From Brevibacillus_D fluminis_A (GTDB taxonomy: Bacteria; Bacillota; Bacilli; Brevibacillales; Brevibacillaceae): a stretch of 64,000 nt of DNA. The stretch covers positions 1 to 64,000 of the forward strand of contig NZ_CM125436.1 of assembly GCF_052072235.1 (NCBI RefSeq), in the 5' to 3' direction. The position numbers were made by a program, and so were the translations under genes. Of the stretch, positions 8,393 to 21,604 are shown in pieces; positions within the stretch are counted from its first letter, which is position 1, and the number at the start of each line of letters is the position of its first letter. The notes under the pieces are model-generated. The model did not search any database, was not told where the DNA came from, and saw only the letters and a list, made by a program, of their open reading frames with translations.

Positions 8393-10900
8393 ATGGCTGA
8401 AGAAGCATCTCGGTTTCCTAAAATTGATATAAGTCAAGAAATGCGCGAGTCCTTTATTAGCTATGCGATGAGCGTTATCGTGAGCCGGGCATTGCCTGAT
8501 GTTCGCGATGGCTTGAAGCCGGTACACCGCCGGATTTTATATGCTATGCATGATATGGGACTTACCCCTGACAAAGGGTTCCGTAAGTCGGCCAACGTTG
8601 TCGGGGAAGTTATGGCGAAATACCATCCACATGGTGACTCCTCGATCTATGAGGCTATGGTGCGGATGGCGCAAGATTTTAATACGCGATACCTGCAGGT
8701 TGAGGGTCAAGGGAACTTCGGTTCCGTCGACGGAGACCCGCCTGCTGCGATGCGTTATACCGAGTCGCGCATGTCCAGGCTCTCGCTTGAATTGCTGCGC
8801 GATATTGAAAAAGAAACAGTTGATTTCATCCCCAACTATGACGGCCGGCAAGAAGAACCGGTTGTTTTGCCATCCCGTTTTCCGAATCTGTTGGTCAACG
8901 GCTCTGGCGGTATCGCCGTCGGTATGGCAACCAACATTCCGCCGCACAACCTGACCGAGGTTATTGATGGCGTCGTGGCGATGATCGATAATCCGAACAT
9001 CACTGTCGCCGAGTTGATGAAAATCATTAAAGGGCCTGATTTCCCGACAGCTGGTGAAATTCTCGGCTATAGCGGGATTCGCCGTGCCTATGAAACGGGT
9101 CGCGGGTCGATCACGATGCGTGCCAAAACCTTGATTGAAGAAAACAAGGGAAAAGCGCGAATCATCGTGACGGAAATTCCGTTCCAGGTGAACAAGGCGA
9201 GATTGGTGGAAAAGATCGCCGAGCTGGTTCGCGAAAAGAAAATCGATGGCATTACCGATTTGCGCGATGAGTCCGACCGGAAAGGGATGCGGATCGTGAT
9301 CGAACTGCGCCGCGACGTTGTGCCAAAAGTCGTGCTGAACAATTTGTTCAAGCATACGCAAATGCAAAGCACCTTTGGTGTGAACATGCTGGCACTGGTT
9401 AACAACCGTCCGCGCGTGCTTAATTTGCGCGATATGATTTTTTATTATTTGGAACATCAGCGTGAAATTATCCGCAAGCGGACCGAGTACGATCTGCGTC
9501 AAGCGGAAGCCCGCGCGCACATTTTGGAAGGTTTGCGCATTGCGCTGGACCATATCGATGAAATCATCAGCTTGATCCGCGCATCGCAAACAGCCGATGA
9601 AGCGCGCGAAGGGTTGATGTCGCGTTTTGGTTTATCCGAAATTCAGGCACAGGCGATTCTGGATATGCGTCTGCAGCGCCTGACCGGTTTGGAACGGGAG
9701 AAAATCGAGAACGAGTACCAGGAGCTGCTGGCTAAAATCGCGGAATACCGTGCGATTTTGGCGGATGAAGGCAAAATTTACGCCATTGTTCGTGATGAAA
9801 TCAGTGAGATCAGGGATAAATTCGGCGATGCTCGCCGCACGGTCATTACAATCGGAGAAGATGTGATCGAGGACGAGGATCTGATTCCGGAAGAAGAAGT
9901 GGTTGTTACGCTGACCCACAGCGGCTACATCAAACGTCTGCCGTCTTCCACGTACCGCAGTCAGAAGCGGGGCGGTCGCGGTGTGCAGGGAATCGGAGCG
10001 AAAGATGACGACTTCGTCGAGCATCTCAACATTACCAGCTCGCACGACTACTTGCTGTTCTTTACGAACCTGGGCAAGGTGTATCGTCTGAAATGCTACG
10101 AAATCCCGGACTTGAGCCGGACGGCAAAAGGTACCCCGATCATCAACCTGATTCAGCTCGAAAAAGGGGAACGCGTCACGACGGTCATTCCGGTCAAAGA
10201 GTTCCGCGACGATCAATTCTTGTTCTTTGCGACCAAGAAGGGCGTTATCAAGAAAACAGAGCTTTCCTCGTTCGACAACATCCGCAAAGTTGGCTTGATT
10301 GCTGTCAATCTGCGTGAAGATGACGAGCTGATTGGCGTTCGTTTAACAGATGGTGAACAAGAGATCATCATGGGAACCAAGAAGGGGATGTCTGTCCGCT
10401 TTAAGGAAAATGACGCGCGAAGCATGGGCCGCAACGCAACCGGCGTAAAAGGGATTACGCTCGACGACGACGATGATGTCATCGATATGGACGTCGTCAA
10501 GGAGAATGCAGAAGTTTTGATTGTTACTGCGTACGGCTATGGTAAACGCACACCGATCTCGGAATACCGCCTGCAGTCCCGCGGCGGGAAAGGGATCAAG
10601 ACGCATAATGTAACGGATCGCAGCGGGTATGTGATCGGCCTGAAGGTCGTTGAACCAGGAACAGACCTGATGCTGATTACATCTTCCGGCCTGATCATCC
10701 GGACGGAAATCGCCGGAATTTCTGTGATGGGCCGTTATACGCAAGGGGTTAAACTGGTACGATTGGATGACAATGAAGAAGTCGTGTCCGTCGCCAAGGT
10801 GGCCAGCAGCGAGGAAGAGGAAGAAGCGATTGAAGATGATCGCGAGGGAACGGTTGAGGAAGCAACTGAAGCTGCCGACACCCCTGAAACAGAAGAATAA
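8393..10900 (+). CDS. gyrA: DNA gyrase subunit A
   Basis: DNA breakage-reunion subunit of gyrase, 835 residues. The catalytic tyrosine lies in AAMRYTESRMS. The quinolone-resistance region reads HPHGDSSIYEAMVRMAQDF, with serine and glutamate at the usual drug-contact positions, the sensitive-type arrangement. The C-terminal beta-pinwheel begins near residue 500 and contains the GyrA-box sequence QKRGGRG that is needed for wrapping. The tail is acidic (SSEEEEEAIEDDREGTVEE). Start ATG 8393 follows GGAGG. A terminator follows. Confidence 0.98.
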   Translation: MAEEASRFPKIDISQEMRESFISYAMSVIVSRALPDVRDGLKPVHRRILYAMHDMGLTPDKGFRKSANVVGEVMAKYHPHGDSSIYEAMVRMAQDFNTRYLQVEGQGNFGSVDGDPPAAMRYTESRMSRLSLELLRDIEKETVDFIPNYDGRQEEPVVLPSRFPNLLVNGSGGIAVGMATNIPPHNLTEVIDGVVAMIDNPNITVAELMKIIKGPDFPTAGEILGYSGIRRAYETGRGSITMRAKTLIEENKGKARIIVTEIPFQVNKARLVEKIAELVREKKIDGITDLRDESDRKGMRIVIELRRDVVPKVVLNNLFKHTQMQSTFGVNMLALVNNRPRVLNLRDMIFYYLEHQREIIRKRTEYDLRQAEARAHILEGLRIALDHIDEIISLIRASQTADEAREGLMSRFGLSEIQAQAILDMRLQRLTGLEREKIENEYQELLAKIAEYRAILADEGKIYAIVRDEISEIRDKFGDARRTVITIGEDVIEDEDLIPEEEVVVTLTHSGYIKRLPSSTYRSQKRGGRGVQGIGAKDDDFVEHLNITSSHDYLLFFTNLGKVYRLKCYEIPDLSRTAKGTPIINLIQLEKGERVTTVIPVKEFRDDQFLFFATKKGVIKKTELSSFDNIRKVGLIAVNLREDDELIGVRLTDGEQEIIMGTKKGMSVRFKENDARSMGRNATGVKGITLDDDDDVIDMDVVKENAEVLIVTAYGYGKRTPISEYRLQSRGGKGIKTHNVTDRSGYVIGLKVVEPGTDLMLITSSGLIIRTEIAGISVMGRYTQGVKLVRLDDNEEVVSVAKVASSEEEEEAIEDDREGTVEEATEAADTPETEE

Positions 10901-10914
10901 TGGTTGTTGTTTCC

Positions 10915-10960
10915 AAAGAGGAGAGGAGCCAACTGGCTTTTTTCCTCTTTTTCCTTTTCC
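10915..10960 (+). terminator. Terminator after gyrA
   Basis: AAAGAGGA (10915-10922) pairs with TCCTCTTT (10943-10950), enclosing an inner GCC/GGC stem with T runs. T-rich sequence follows. Confidence 0.7.
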
Positions 10961-10974
10961 TCATGCATCGTGTA

Positions 10975-11003
10975 TTGTCACGATTACTGGAAAAGAGTAG
11001 TAT
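10975..11003 (+). promoter_or_regulatory. Promoter of the HD-GYP gene
   Basis: TTGTCA (10975-10980) and TAGTAT (10998-11003) are separated by 17 nt, a good sigma-A match 45 nt before the start codon. Confidence 0.6.
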
Positions 11004-11047
11004 TAAATTACTTAAACAACGGATGATACTAGTACAGGAGGATCATA

Positions 11048-12136
11048 ATGCCCATCTGCGCTATCAAGCATATCCCTTATGGAGCGAAACTTGGCGAGGA
11101 CGTCCATACTTCGCTTGGTGGGCTGTTGCTTCCAAAGGGGACGCTTGTATTTGAAAGAGAAATGGAGCTGCTGGAAGCTTTTTTGATAAAGGACGTTTCA
11201 GTGGAAGAGGATGCCGCCAAATCGGACAAGAAGGACGAGAAGGCGGAGAATAGGGAAGAAAAAAGCGCAAAGAGCGCCGGTCAAGCTGCAGTGGGGAAAA
11301 AGGAGTTCGAGCAAAAGTTCGATAAAGCCGTTTCCTCGGTGAAAAATCTGCTGCACAGAGTCCAGGGCGGAGAGAACGTACCGGTCATGGAATTGCGCGA
11401 AGTGGTTTCGCCGTTATTGCAGAAAGTGCAGGAGCAGCCGAATATTTTATTGGCGCTAAGCAAGGTATCCAACGTCGACAGTTATATTTATGAACATTCC
11501 ATTGCAGTAGGGATGCTCGCTTATGTCATCGCAAAATGGATGAAGGTGCCTGAGAAGGAATGGATGCAGGTATCCCTCGCTGGTACGCTGCTAGATATCG
11601 GAAAAACCAAAATTGATCGGAAAATTTTGGTGAAGCCTGGGAAGCTGACCGTTGAAGAGTTTGATGAGATGAAGAAGCATACGGTTTATGGCTACCAAAT
11701 CATCAAGTCGTCGCCTGGGTTGAACGAAGGCGTAGCGCTCGCGGCTCTTCAGCATCATGAGAGGGAAGATGGCTCCGGTTATCCGATGGGATTAAAGGGA
11801 AGCCAGCTGCATCTTTACAGCAAAATCATAGCGGTCGCAGATGTCTATCATGCGATGTGTTCCGAACGTGTTTATCAAAAAGCGGTATCCCCTTATGTGG
11901 TCGTTGAGCAATTGATGAAAGACAGCTATGGCAAGCTTGATCCTAAGATTGTGCATACGTTTGTTGAAGGGATTACCCAGTTCTCCAGCGGTACCGTTGT
12001 TGAACTAAGTGATGGCTCGATTGCCAAGATTATTTTTACAGATCGTAATAACCCGACCCGGCCGATGGTTGAGGTAAACGGGAAAATTATCAATTTAGCA
12101 GATTCACGGCACTTATCGATTATGAAGGTTATTTAG
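11048..12136 (+). CDS. HD-GYP domain protein with altered HD motif
   Basis: A 362-residue protein. The N-terminal part (residues 1-50) is a short beta domain seen in similar proteins. Residues 55-90 are a Lys/Glu/Ala-rich linker. The HD-GYP domain follows from about residue 130. HD-GYP proteins usually hydrolyse cyclic di-GMP with bound metals. Here several ligands remain: His150 in YEHSIAV, HTVYGYQII, LQHHERED, GSGYP and VADVYHAM. The defining HD pair, however, reads Leu182-Asp183 (TLLDIGK). This change may weaken or abolish metal-dependent hydrolysis and suggests a binding or sensory role, which is inference. It lies between gyrA and the rRNA operon with its own promoter and terminator. Confidence 0.85.
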   Translation: MPICAIKHIPYGAKLGEDVHTSLGGLLLPKGTLVFEREMELLEAFLIKDVSVEEDAAKSDKKDEKAENREEKSAKSAGQAAVGKKEFEQKFDKAVSSVKNLLHRVQGGENVPVMELREVVSPLLQKVQEQPNILLALSKVSNVDSYIYEHSIAVGMLAYVIAKWMKVPEKEWMQVSLAGTLLDIGKTKIDRKILVKPGKLTVEEFDEMKKHTVYGYQIIKSSPGLNEGVALAALQHHEREDGSGYPMGLKGSQLHLYSKIIAVADVYHAMCSERVYQKAVSPYVVVEQLMKDSYGKLDPKIVHTFVEGITQFSSGTVVELSDGSIAKIIFTDRNNPTRPMVEVNGKIINLADSRHLSIMKVI

Positions 12137-12161
12137 AAAGTCATTTCATATAGAGACCCAG

Positions 12162-12200
12162 GCCACCCGACTTTATTGGCGAGTGGCTTTTCTCTATTTT
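12162..12200 (+). terminator. Terminator after the HD-GYP gene
   Basis: GCCAC (12162-12166) pairs with GTGGC (12183-12187), with a possible GC extension, followed by TTTTCTCTATTTTT. The stretch from 12201 to 12355 holds nothing else I can identify. Confidence 0.7.
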
Positions 12201-12355
12201 TAGATTGCGAGCCGGGGAATCGAAAACGTCTGGTCAACCAGGGGCTGGTGAGGGAATAGGGGAAGCGGCTTGCTTGAAATCCGTTCCTATGATAGTATAC
12301 GGAAGCTACTAATTCACAGGGTTTTAATAGAGATGAAAAACTTTAAATTTCACTA

Positions 12356-12454
12356 TTGACTCTAGGGGAGGCTGTGTGCTATATTATAAAAGTAGCCGAG
12401 AGGTTAACAGAAAAGTTAGCGAGAACGACTACAGCAACATGCTCTTTGAAAACT
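12356..12454 (+). promoter_or_regulatory. rRNA operon promoter and BoxA leader
   Basis: TTGACT (12356-12361) and TATATT (12380-12385) with an 18-nt spacer form a strong promoter. At 12440-12454 the leader contains TGCTCTTTGAAAACT, the BoxA-type antitermination sequence of Bacillus rRNA leaders. The 16S gene begins about 95 nt further on. Confidence 0.8.
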
Positions 12455-12548
12455 GAACAACGAAAGCGAAAAGATAACGTGAATGTCCACGTGACATCAC
12501 AAATGCAACAAGCCAAGCAAGTCTTGGAATCAGCTTCAACTCAACTTT

Positions 12549-14083
<1,535 letters not shown>

Positions 14084-14146
14084 TATGGAAATCTTTCGCT
14101 CGCTGTTCAGTTTTGAGAGAGCATATCTCTCAATTGAATCAATATG

Positions 14147-14263
14147 TCTGGTGATGATGGCGGAGGGGACACACCCGTTCCCATACCGAACACGGCCGTT
14201 AAGCCCTCCAGCGCCGATGGTACTTGTCCCGAAGGGGACTGGGAGAGTAGGACGTTGCCAGGC
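14147..14263 (+). rRNA. rrf: 5S ribosomal RNA, located between 16S and 23S
   Basis: A 117-nt 5S rRNA with the conserved ACACCCGTTCCCATACCGAA, CAGCGCCGATGG and GGGAGAGTAGGACG segments. The ends CTGGTG and TGCCAG form the terminal helix with G-U pairs. A short GGAGA/TCTCC hairpin follows. It lies 63 nt after 16S and about 130 nt before 23S. No second 5S gene is found after 23S, so this is the only 5S of the operon. The usual bacterial order is 16S-23S-5S. Confidence 0.96.
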
Positions 14264-14394
14264 GGAGATTTTTTGTCTCCACGCAAGTTTTTGTTCCTTG
14301 AAAACTGGATAACGCAAGTATTGCTAAGGATTAACATTGAAGTACAATTTGTACTGATCATGATGGATGAAAAACGCTACGCGTTTTCCTATGT

Positions 14395-17321
<2,927 letters not shown>

Positions 17322-17390
17322 ACAACAATCCATAGCAATGACTTGCGTATCCAGTTTTGAAGGTACAAGAGGCGATATAGCCGATCGACA

Positions 17391-17425
17391 AACCAACTCG
17401 TAAAAGAGCTGGTTTTTTTGTTTTT
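17391..17425 (+). terminator. rRNA operon terminator
   Basis: AACCAACTC (17391-17399) pairs with GAGCTGGTT (17406-17414), with one A-C mismatch, followed by a long T run. It closes the 16S-5S-23S transcript. Confidence 0.85.
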
Positions 17426-17551
17426 TCTAAGGAATTCCAAGACAATCGTTTCATCGTGTAGAAAAAACAGGCATTTGTAATTCAGGAAGAAACAAGGGGA
17501 GTGACGGGATACTAAACACACGAGAATGGCGGAAAATCAGAAGGAGGGAAC

Positions 17552-18754
17552 ATGCGAAAACCAACAAGAGGTAACGTTACAGCGTTGTTGGCAGCGCTTG
17601 TTGTCGGTTCTCTCGGATGGGTGCCAGGCGAAGCGTTTTCTCAGCAACCAACGTCTTCAGGAGATCCATCCAGCAAAAAAACGGAAGAGTGGTCGCCCGA
17701 TACAGTGCTCGCTTCTCCTTCTGCACTTGAGCGAATCAAAATCCCTGTCAAAGCAAAAGGCATCTATATCACCGGCAGAACAGTCAGCAACAGCAAATTT
17801 TCGAGGTTGCTCAAGCTGGCGAATGAAACCGAATTGAATGCGATGGTCATCGATATAAAAGAAGACGAGGGGCGAGTGACATATCAATCGGCAATTCCGC
17901 TGGTCAAAGAGATCCAATCAGACCAAACCAAATTTATACCGGATCTCGATGATGTGATGCATACGCTGCAGGCGAACAATGTTTACACGATCGCACGTGT
18001 CGTCTGCTTCAAAGATCCGTTGTTAGCCAGAAAAATGCCAGAATGGGCGATGCAAAAAAAGACAGGGGGGACATGGACCGACAAAAAGGGGGTGGCCTGG
18101 ATTGATCCTTACCGGAAAGAGGTTTGGGAGTATAATGTGGCCATTGCAAAAGAAGCGGCCAAAAAAGGCTTCCGGGAAATTCAGTTCGATTATGTGCGGT
18201 TCCCCGACAACGGAAAGCGCGTCGATGAGGAGGTTAATTTTTATCAGCAAGCGGGTATTGCAAAGCACCAGTTGATCGCAGACTTTCTGGCCTATGCAAA
18301 AAAAGAGCTGGAGCCTTATCACGTGTACGTGTCCGCTGATGTGTTCGGGCTGGTCCCATCGGTCCCGGATGATATGGGGATCGGCCAAAGATGGGACCTG
18401 CTGAGCCCGACCGTCGATTATTTGAGCCCGATGATGTATCCTTCCCATTACGCGAATGGCACATACGGATTGAGGGTTCCCGACGCCCAGCCATATGAGA
18501 CGATATTTCATTCATTGCAGGATGCGCAAAAAAAAGACGCCCGGCTGCAAAAGCGCGCGGCAAATCCGGCCACGATCCGACCTTGGTATCAAGATTTTAC
18601 AGCCCGATGGGTAAAGGGCCACATTGTCTATGGCCCGCGCGAGGTCGCTGCGCAAATCAAGGCTGGACGGGCACTGGGTGTCGACCAGTATCTGATTTGG
18701 GATGCAAGCAACACATACAGTGAAGCGGCATGGAAAAGAGAAAAGGAACAGTAA
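17552..18754 (+). CDS. Secreted putative glycoside hydrolase (DUF4015 family)
   Basis: A 400-residue exported protein. The signal peptide has basic residues, then LLAALVVGSLGWVPGEAFSQ with likely cleavage near residue 30. The rest is a TIM-barrel-like domain of the DUF4015 putative glycoside hydrolase family: KGIYITGRTVSN, MVIDIKEDEGRVTY, ARVVCFKDPLLARK, WIDPYRKEVWEYN, IQFDYVRFPDNG, VSADVFGL, LSPMMYPSHY and QYLIWDASNTYS. The aspartates and glutamates in these strands are the probable catalytic residues by analogy. The substrate is unknown; a cell-wall or surface polysaccharide is plausible. Start ATG 17552 follows AGAAGGAGGG. It ends at a terminator shared with yaaC. Confidence 0.85.
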   Translation: MRKPTRGNVTALLAALVVGSLGWVPGEAFSQQPTSSGDPSSKKTEEWSPDTVLASPSALERIKIPVKAKGIYITGRTVSNSKFSRLLKLANETELNAMVIDIKEDEGRVTYQSAIPLVKEIQSDQTKFIPDLDDVMHTLQANNVYTIARVVCFKDPLLARKMPEWAMQKKTGGTWTDKKGVAWIDPYRKEVWEYNVAIAKEAAKKGFREIQFDYVRFPDNGKRVDEEVNFYQQAGIAKHQLIADFLAYAKKELEPYHVYVSADVFGLVPSVPDDMGIGQRWDLLSPTVDYLSPMMYPSHYANGTYGLRVPDAQPYETIFHSLQDAQKKDARLQKRAANPATIRPWYQDFTARWVKGHIVYGPREVAAQIKAGRALGVDQYLIWDASNTYSEAAWKREKEQ

Positions 18755-18762
18755 CGTCCCCT

Positions 18763-18806
18763 CCCCTTGTTCCCGGTAAATCATGACGGGAGACGGGGGT
18801 TTTTTA
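18763..18806. terminator. Bidirectional terminator between the hydrolase and yaaC
   Basis: CCCC (18763-18766) and TCCCG pair with CGGGA (18787-18791) and GGGG, forming a two-part stem followed by TTTTTT. The two genes converge here, and the right part of the hairpin overlaps the last codons of yaaC. Confidence 0.75.
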
Positions 18807-19797
18807 CAGGTTCTTTTTGGATCAGCTCGCCGATCAGCACAGGAAATCTCACAAGATGCTCGGAGAAAAAGTGCTCGACCAGGACGAGTTCACCGTAGGA
18901 GTGTGAGTAGACGAAATCCCCCCATAGTTCGGCTTCATACCGGCAAAGCATACCAAGCAGGTAGAGCAGCAAAAAATGGGCAGCCCACTGTGGGGGAGGA
19001 ACGTCATCACCATCTACATTCCAAAAATAATAGCCTTGCGGAGTGTTCGCAAACAGTGGATGTACTTCCAGATTAGCGTCGTTTTTCAGCGTAACCTGCA
19101 CATGCGTCTGGGTACCTGCCGGCGAGCCTTTGGAGATGCCGTCGTCATGCAAGGAAAAAGCTACGTTACCGCCACTATGCCTCGTCAAATAATCCAGGAA
19201 TGTTTCACTTGAATACAAAAGCGAACCGCGTTTGCCCCGAGGGAAAGAAAGCAAGCGGTTGGCTTCGTTGTATGTAACTTTATCCCAATGATTCGGCCCC
19301 ACCAGTTCCGCATAGGTCGGCGTCAATTCAGGCAATACTGAGAAAAGCTCTCCCATGGTGTAGCGCTCTTGCAGATTCGGGATGCGAAGCAGCTTGGCAG
19401 CGTGAGCGAATAACCCTTCCTTTTGCGGGCGGACTTCATCGTCAAGGATGTGGTATGGAGTCCTTTTCACTTTCCGGGTCGTGACCCCGTGCTGGAGCAT
19501 ACGGCTGTTTTGCGGATAAGTGGGATCTTTGCACAAAATTACAGCTTTCAATAAATGAGTGCATCCGTAAAACAGCAGCAGAGGTTTGATCAAGAGATCG
19601 CTTGCAGCTGCGGCTTCATAACACTGGCGCGCATGTTTGACCGTATACAGCAGCCGGGTGCTCTGCTGAAAGGCGAGCTTATCGGACGGCTCGAAGCCAT
19701 GCTTTTGGTAAGAGGATGCCAGCAAGCGACGGGCAGTAGGTTCTGTTTCTAAAAAACGTAGAAAATCCCAAGGGGAAAATGTCAAATTATTCACCAC
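18781..19797 (-). CDS. yaaC: YaaC-like protein
   Basis: A 338-residue protein of the YaaC family, found next to guaB in Bacillus. It begins MVNNLTFSPWDFLRFLETEP and contains STRLLYTVKHARQCYEAAA and LLIKPLLLFYGCTHLLKAVIL, the family core. No catalytic motif is known to me and the family has no assigned function. It is transcribed away from guaB, so the 165-nt gap between them holds divergent promoters. The assignment rests on synteny and overall resemblance. Confidence 0.8.
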   Translation of the reverse strand: MVNNLTFSPWDFLRFLETEPTARRLLASSYQKHGFEPSDKLAFQQSTRLLYTVKHARQCYEAAAASDLLIKPLLLFYGCTHLLKAVILCKDPTYPQNSRMLQHGVTTRKVKRTPYHILDDEVRPQKEGLFAHAAKLLRIPNLQERYTMGELFSVLPELTPTYAELVGPNHWDKVTYNEANRLLSFPRGKRGSLLYSSETFLDYLTRHSGGNVAFSLHDDGISKGSPAGTQTHVQVTLKNDANLEVHPLFANTPQGYYFWNVDGDDVPPPQWAAHFLLLYLLGMLCRYEAELWGDFVYSHSYGELVLVEHFFSEHLVRFPVLIGELIQKEPVKNPRLPS

Positions 19798-19894
19798 ACA
19801 ATCAGAGAATTTTCGGAAAATATCATTAATTTATCGTGATTATACATTCTTTAACGGTATAATTTCCTTTATAGGCGAACATTATAAGCATTCC

Positions 19895-19923
19895 TTGACA
19901 TTAAATTGAGCGGTTTGTTAAAC
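19895..19923 (+). promoter_or_regulatory. Possible guaB promoter
   Basis: A perfect TTGACA at 19895-19900 is followed after 17 nt by TTAAAC (19918-19923). The minus-10 is poor. A TATAAT also lies at 19858-19863 without a good minus-35. The rest of the divergent yaaC-guaB gap is AT-rich, and no purine riboswitch was recognised. Confidence 0.45.
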
Positions 19924-19962
19924 TTGCGATAAAACATTTTTGGGCGAAAGGGGAAACAACCT

Positions 19963-21423
19963 GTGTGGCAGAATAAGTTTGCGAAAGAAGGCCTTACGTT
20001 TGACGATGTGCTACTCGTACCAGCGAAGTCGGAGGTTCTTCCACGCGATGTAGATGTTACAATCACTTTGGGCAAAAATGTAAAGCTGAACATCCCGCTG
20101 ATCAGTGCCGGAATGGATACAGTAACCGAATCTGCGCTTGCGATTGCAATGGCGCGCCAGGGCGGAATCGGGATTATTCATAAAAACATGACGGTTGAGC
20201 AGCAAGCAAGCGAGGTTGACCGTGTAAAACGTTCCGAGAGCGGCGTAATCACCAACCCGTTCTCGCTTACTCCAGACCATACCGTGGCGGATGCCGATGC
20301 GTTGATGGGTAAATTCCGCATTTCCGGCGTTCCAATTGTGGACGAGGCCAATCACCTGATCGGGATCATTACCAACCGTGATATGCGTTTCGTCCATAAT
20401 TTCGAAACTCCTATCACCCAAGTGATGACAAAAGAAAACCTTGTAACTGCCCCGGTTGGAACCACACTTCAGCAGGCGGAAGCGATTCTGCAGCAGCATA
20501 AGATCGAAAAGCTGCCATTGGTTGACGAAGACAACGTGCTGAAGGGCTTAATCACCATTAAAGATATCGAGAAAGCGATTCAATATCCGAACGCGGCAAA
20601 AGATACGCAAGGACGTTTGCTGTGCGGCGCTGCAGTCGGGGTATCGGCTGACACATTCGAGCGCGCGGCTGCACTGGTTGAGGCAGGCGTAGACGTGCTG
20701 GTAGTCGACACGGCGCACGGGCATTCCAAAGGCGTGCTCAACACCGTCAAAGAACTCCGTTCCAAGTATCCGGACCTGGTGATCGTTGCAGGTAACGTAG
20801 CGACTGGCGAAGCGACGCGTGATCTGATTGAAGCAGGCGCATCCGTTGTAAAAGTAGGGATCGGACCTGGTTCGATTTGTACAACCCGTGTCGTTGCCGG
20901 TATCGGTGTACCGCAAATTACCGCGATTTACGATTGTGCGAGCGTGGCACGCGAATACGGCGTACCAATTATTGCGGACGGCGGTATCAAATACTCCGGC
21001 GATTTGCCAAAAGCAATCGGAGCGGGAGCATCCGCAATCATGATCGGCAGCCTGTTTGCCGGAACGGAAGAAAGCCCGGGCGAATTCGAAATTTTCCAAG
21101 GCCGCCGTTTCAAGGTATACCGCGGTATGGGCTCGATCGGTGCGATGAAGGCAGGCAGTAAGGACCGTTATTTCCAAGAGAACGAACAAAAGCTTGTTCC
21201 AGAAGGTATCGAAGGCCGCGTGCCGTATAAAGGGCCTCTCGCAGATGTTGTGTACCAACTGATCGGCGGTCTGCGTGCAGGTATGGGATACTGCGGTTCG
21301 AAAACCATCAGTGACTTGCAAAACAATTCCCAGTTCATCCGCATCACCGGAGCTGGCTTGCGCGAAAGCCATCCGCACGATGTACAAATTACCAAGGAAG
21401 CGCCAAACTACTCCCTTTCGTAA
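19963..21423 (+). CDS. guaB: IMP dehydrogenase
   Basis: Oxidises IMP to XMP with NAD, the committed step of guanine nucleotide synthesis. The 486-residue product has a catalytic barrel interrupted by a pair of CBS domains (about residues 95-205: TNPFSLTPDHTVADADALMG, ITNRDMRFV, MTKENLVTAPVGTT). The active-site loop GIGPGSICTTRVVAGIG holds the catalytic cysteine, and the mobile flap sequence is FKVYRGMGSIGAM. The start is GTG 19963 after GAAAGGGG, giving MWQNKFAKEGLTFDDVLLVP. A hairpin motif and terminator follow directly. Confidence 0.98.
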   Translation: MWQNKFAKEGLTFDDVLLVPAKSEVLPRDVDVTITLGKNVKLNIPLISAGMDTVTESALAIAMARQGGIGIIHKNMTVEQQASEVDRVKRSESGVITNPFSLTPDHTVADADALMGKFRISGVPIVDEANHLIGIITNRDMRFVHNFETPITQVMTKENLVTAPVGTTLQQAEAILQQHKIEKLPLVDEDNVLKGLITIKDIEKAIQYPNAAKDTQGRLLCGAAVGVSADTFERAAALVEAGVDVLVVDTAHGHSKGVLNTVKELRSKYPDLVIVAGNVATGEATRDLIEAGASVVKVGIGPGSICTTRVVAGIGVPQITAIYDCASVAREYGVPIIADGGIKYSGDLPKAIGAGASAIMIGSLFAGTEESPGEFEIFQGRRFKVYRGMGSIGAMKAGSKDRYFQENEQKLVPEGIEGRVPYKGPLADVVYQLIGGLRAGMGYCGSKTISDLQNNSQFIRITGAGLRESHPHDVQITKEAPNYSLS

Positions 21424-21468
21424 TTAGAAAACCTGGGTAGACAAGCTTTTGGCGGAGCCGCGGTTGTA
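21424..21468 (+). repeat. Dispersed hairpin motif, copy 1
   Basis: Directly after the guaB stop lies TTAGAAAACCTGGGTAGAC followed by AAGCTTTTGGCGGAGCC and GCGGTTGTA. A near-identical stretch occurs at 29575-29620. Shared parts are TTAGAAAA, CTGG, CAAGCTTTT, GGCG, AGCCGCGGTTG. A separate terminator-like hairpin follows within about 10 nt in both places. I do not recognise the family. Confidence 0.65.
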
Positions 21469-21476
21469 TAACAAGA

Positions 21477-21512
21477 CCCTTTCCAGCATGATCTGGAAAG
21501 GGATTTTGTTTG
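21477..21512 (+). terminator. guaB terminator
   Basis: CCCTTTCCAG (21477-21486) pairs perfectly with CTGGAAAGGG (21493-21502) around a 6-nt loop and is followed by ATTTTGTTTGTTT. Confidence 0.92.
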
Positions 21513-21604
21513 TTTGGCGTTCGTTTGGCGCCGACATTTGTGGTAAACTGGTATGGGTTTCGGTCAAGAGTAAACATAGAAGCGAAATGGGAGAGTGATA
21601 GATA

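Noticed and set aside
12270..12301. A second rRNA promoter
   Set aside because: TTGAAA and TATACG hexamers are present, but the minus-10 is poor and the promoter at 12356 is clearly better.
19798..19962. Purine riboswitch upstream of guaB
   Set aside because: The aptamer core loops of the purine class are not present in this short gap.
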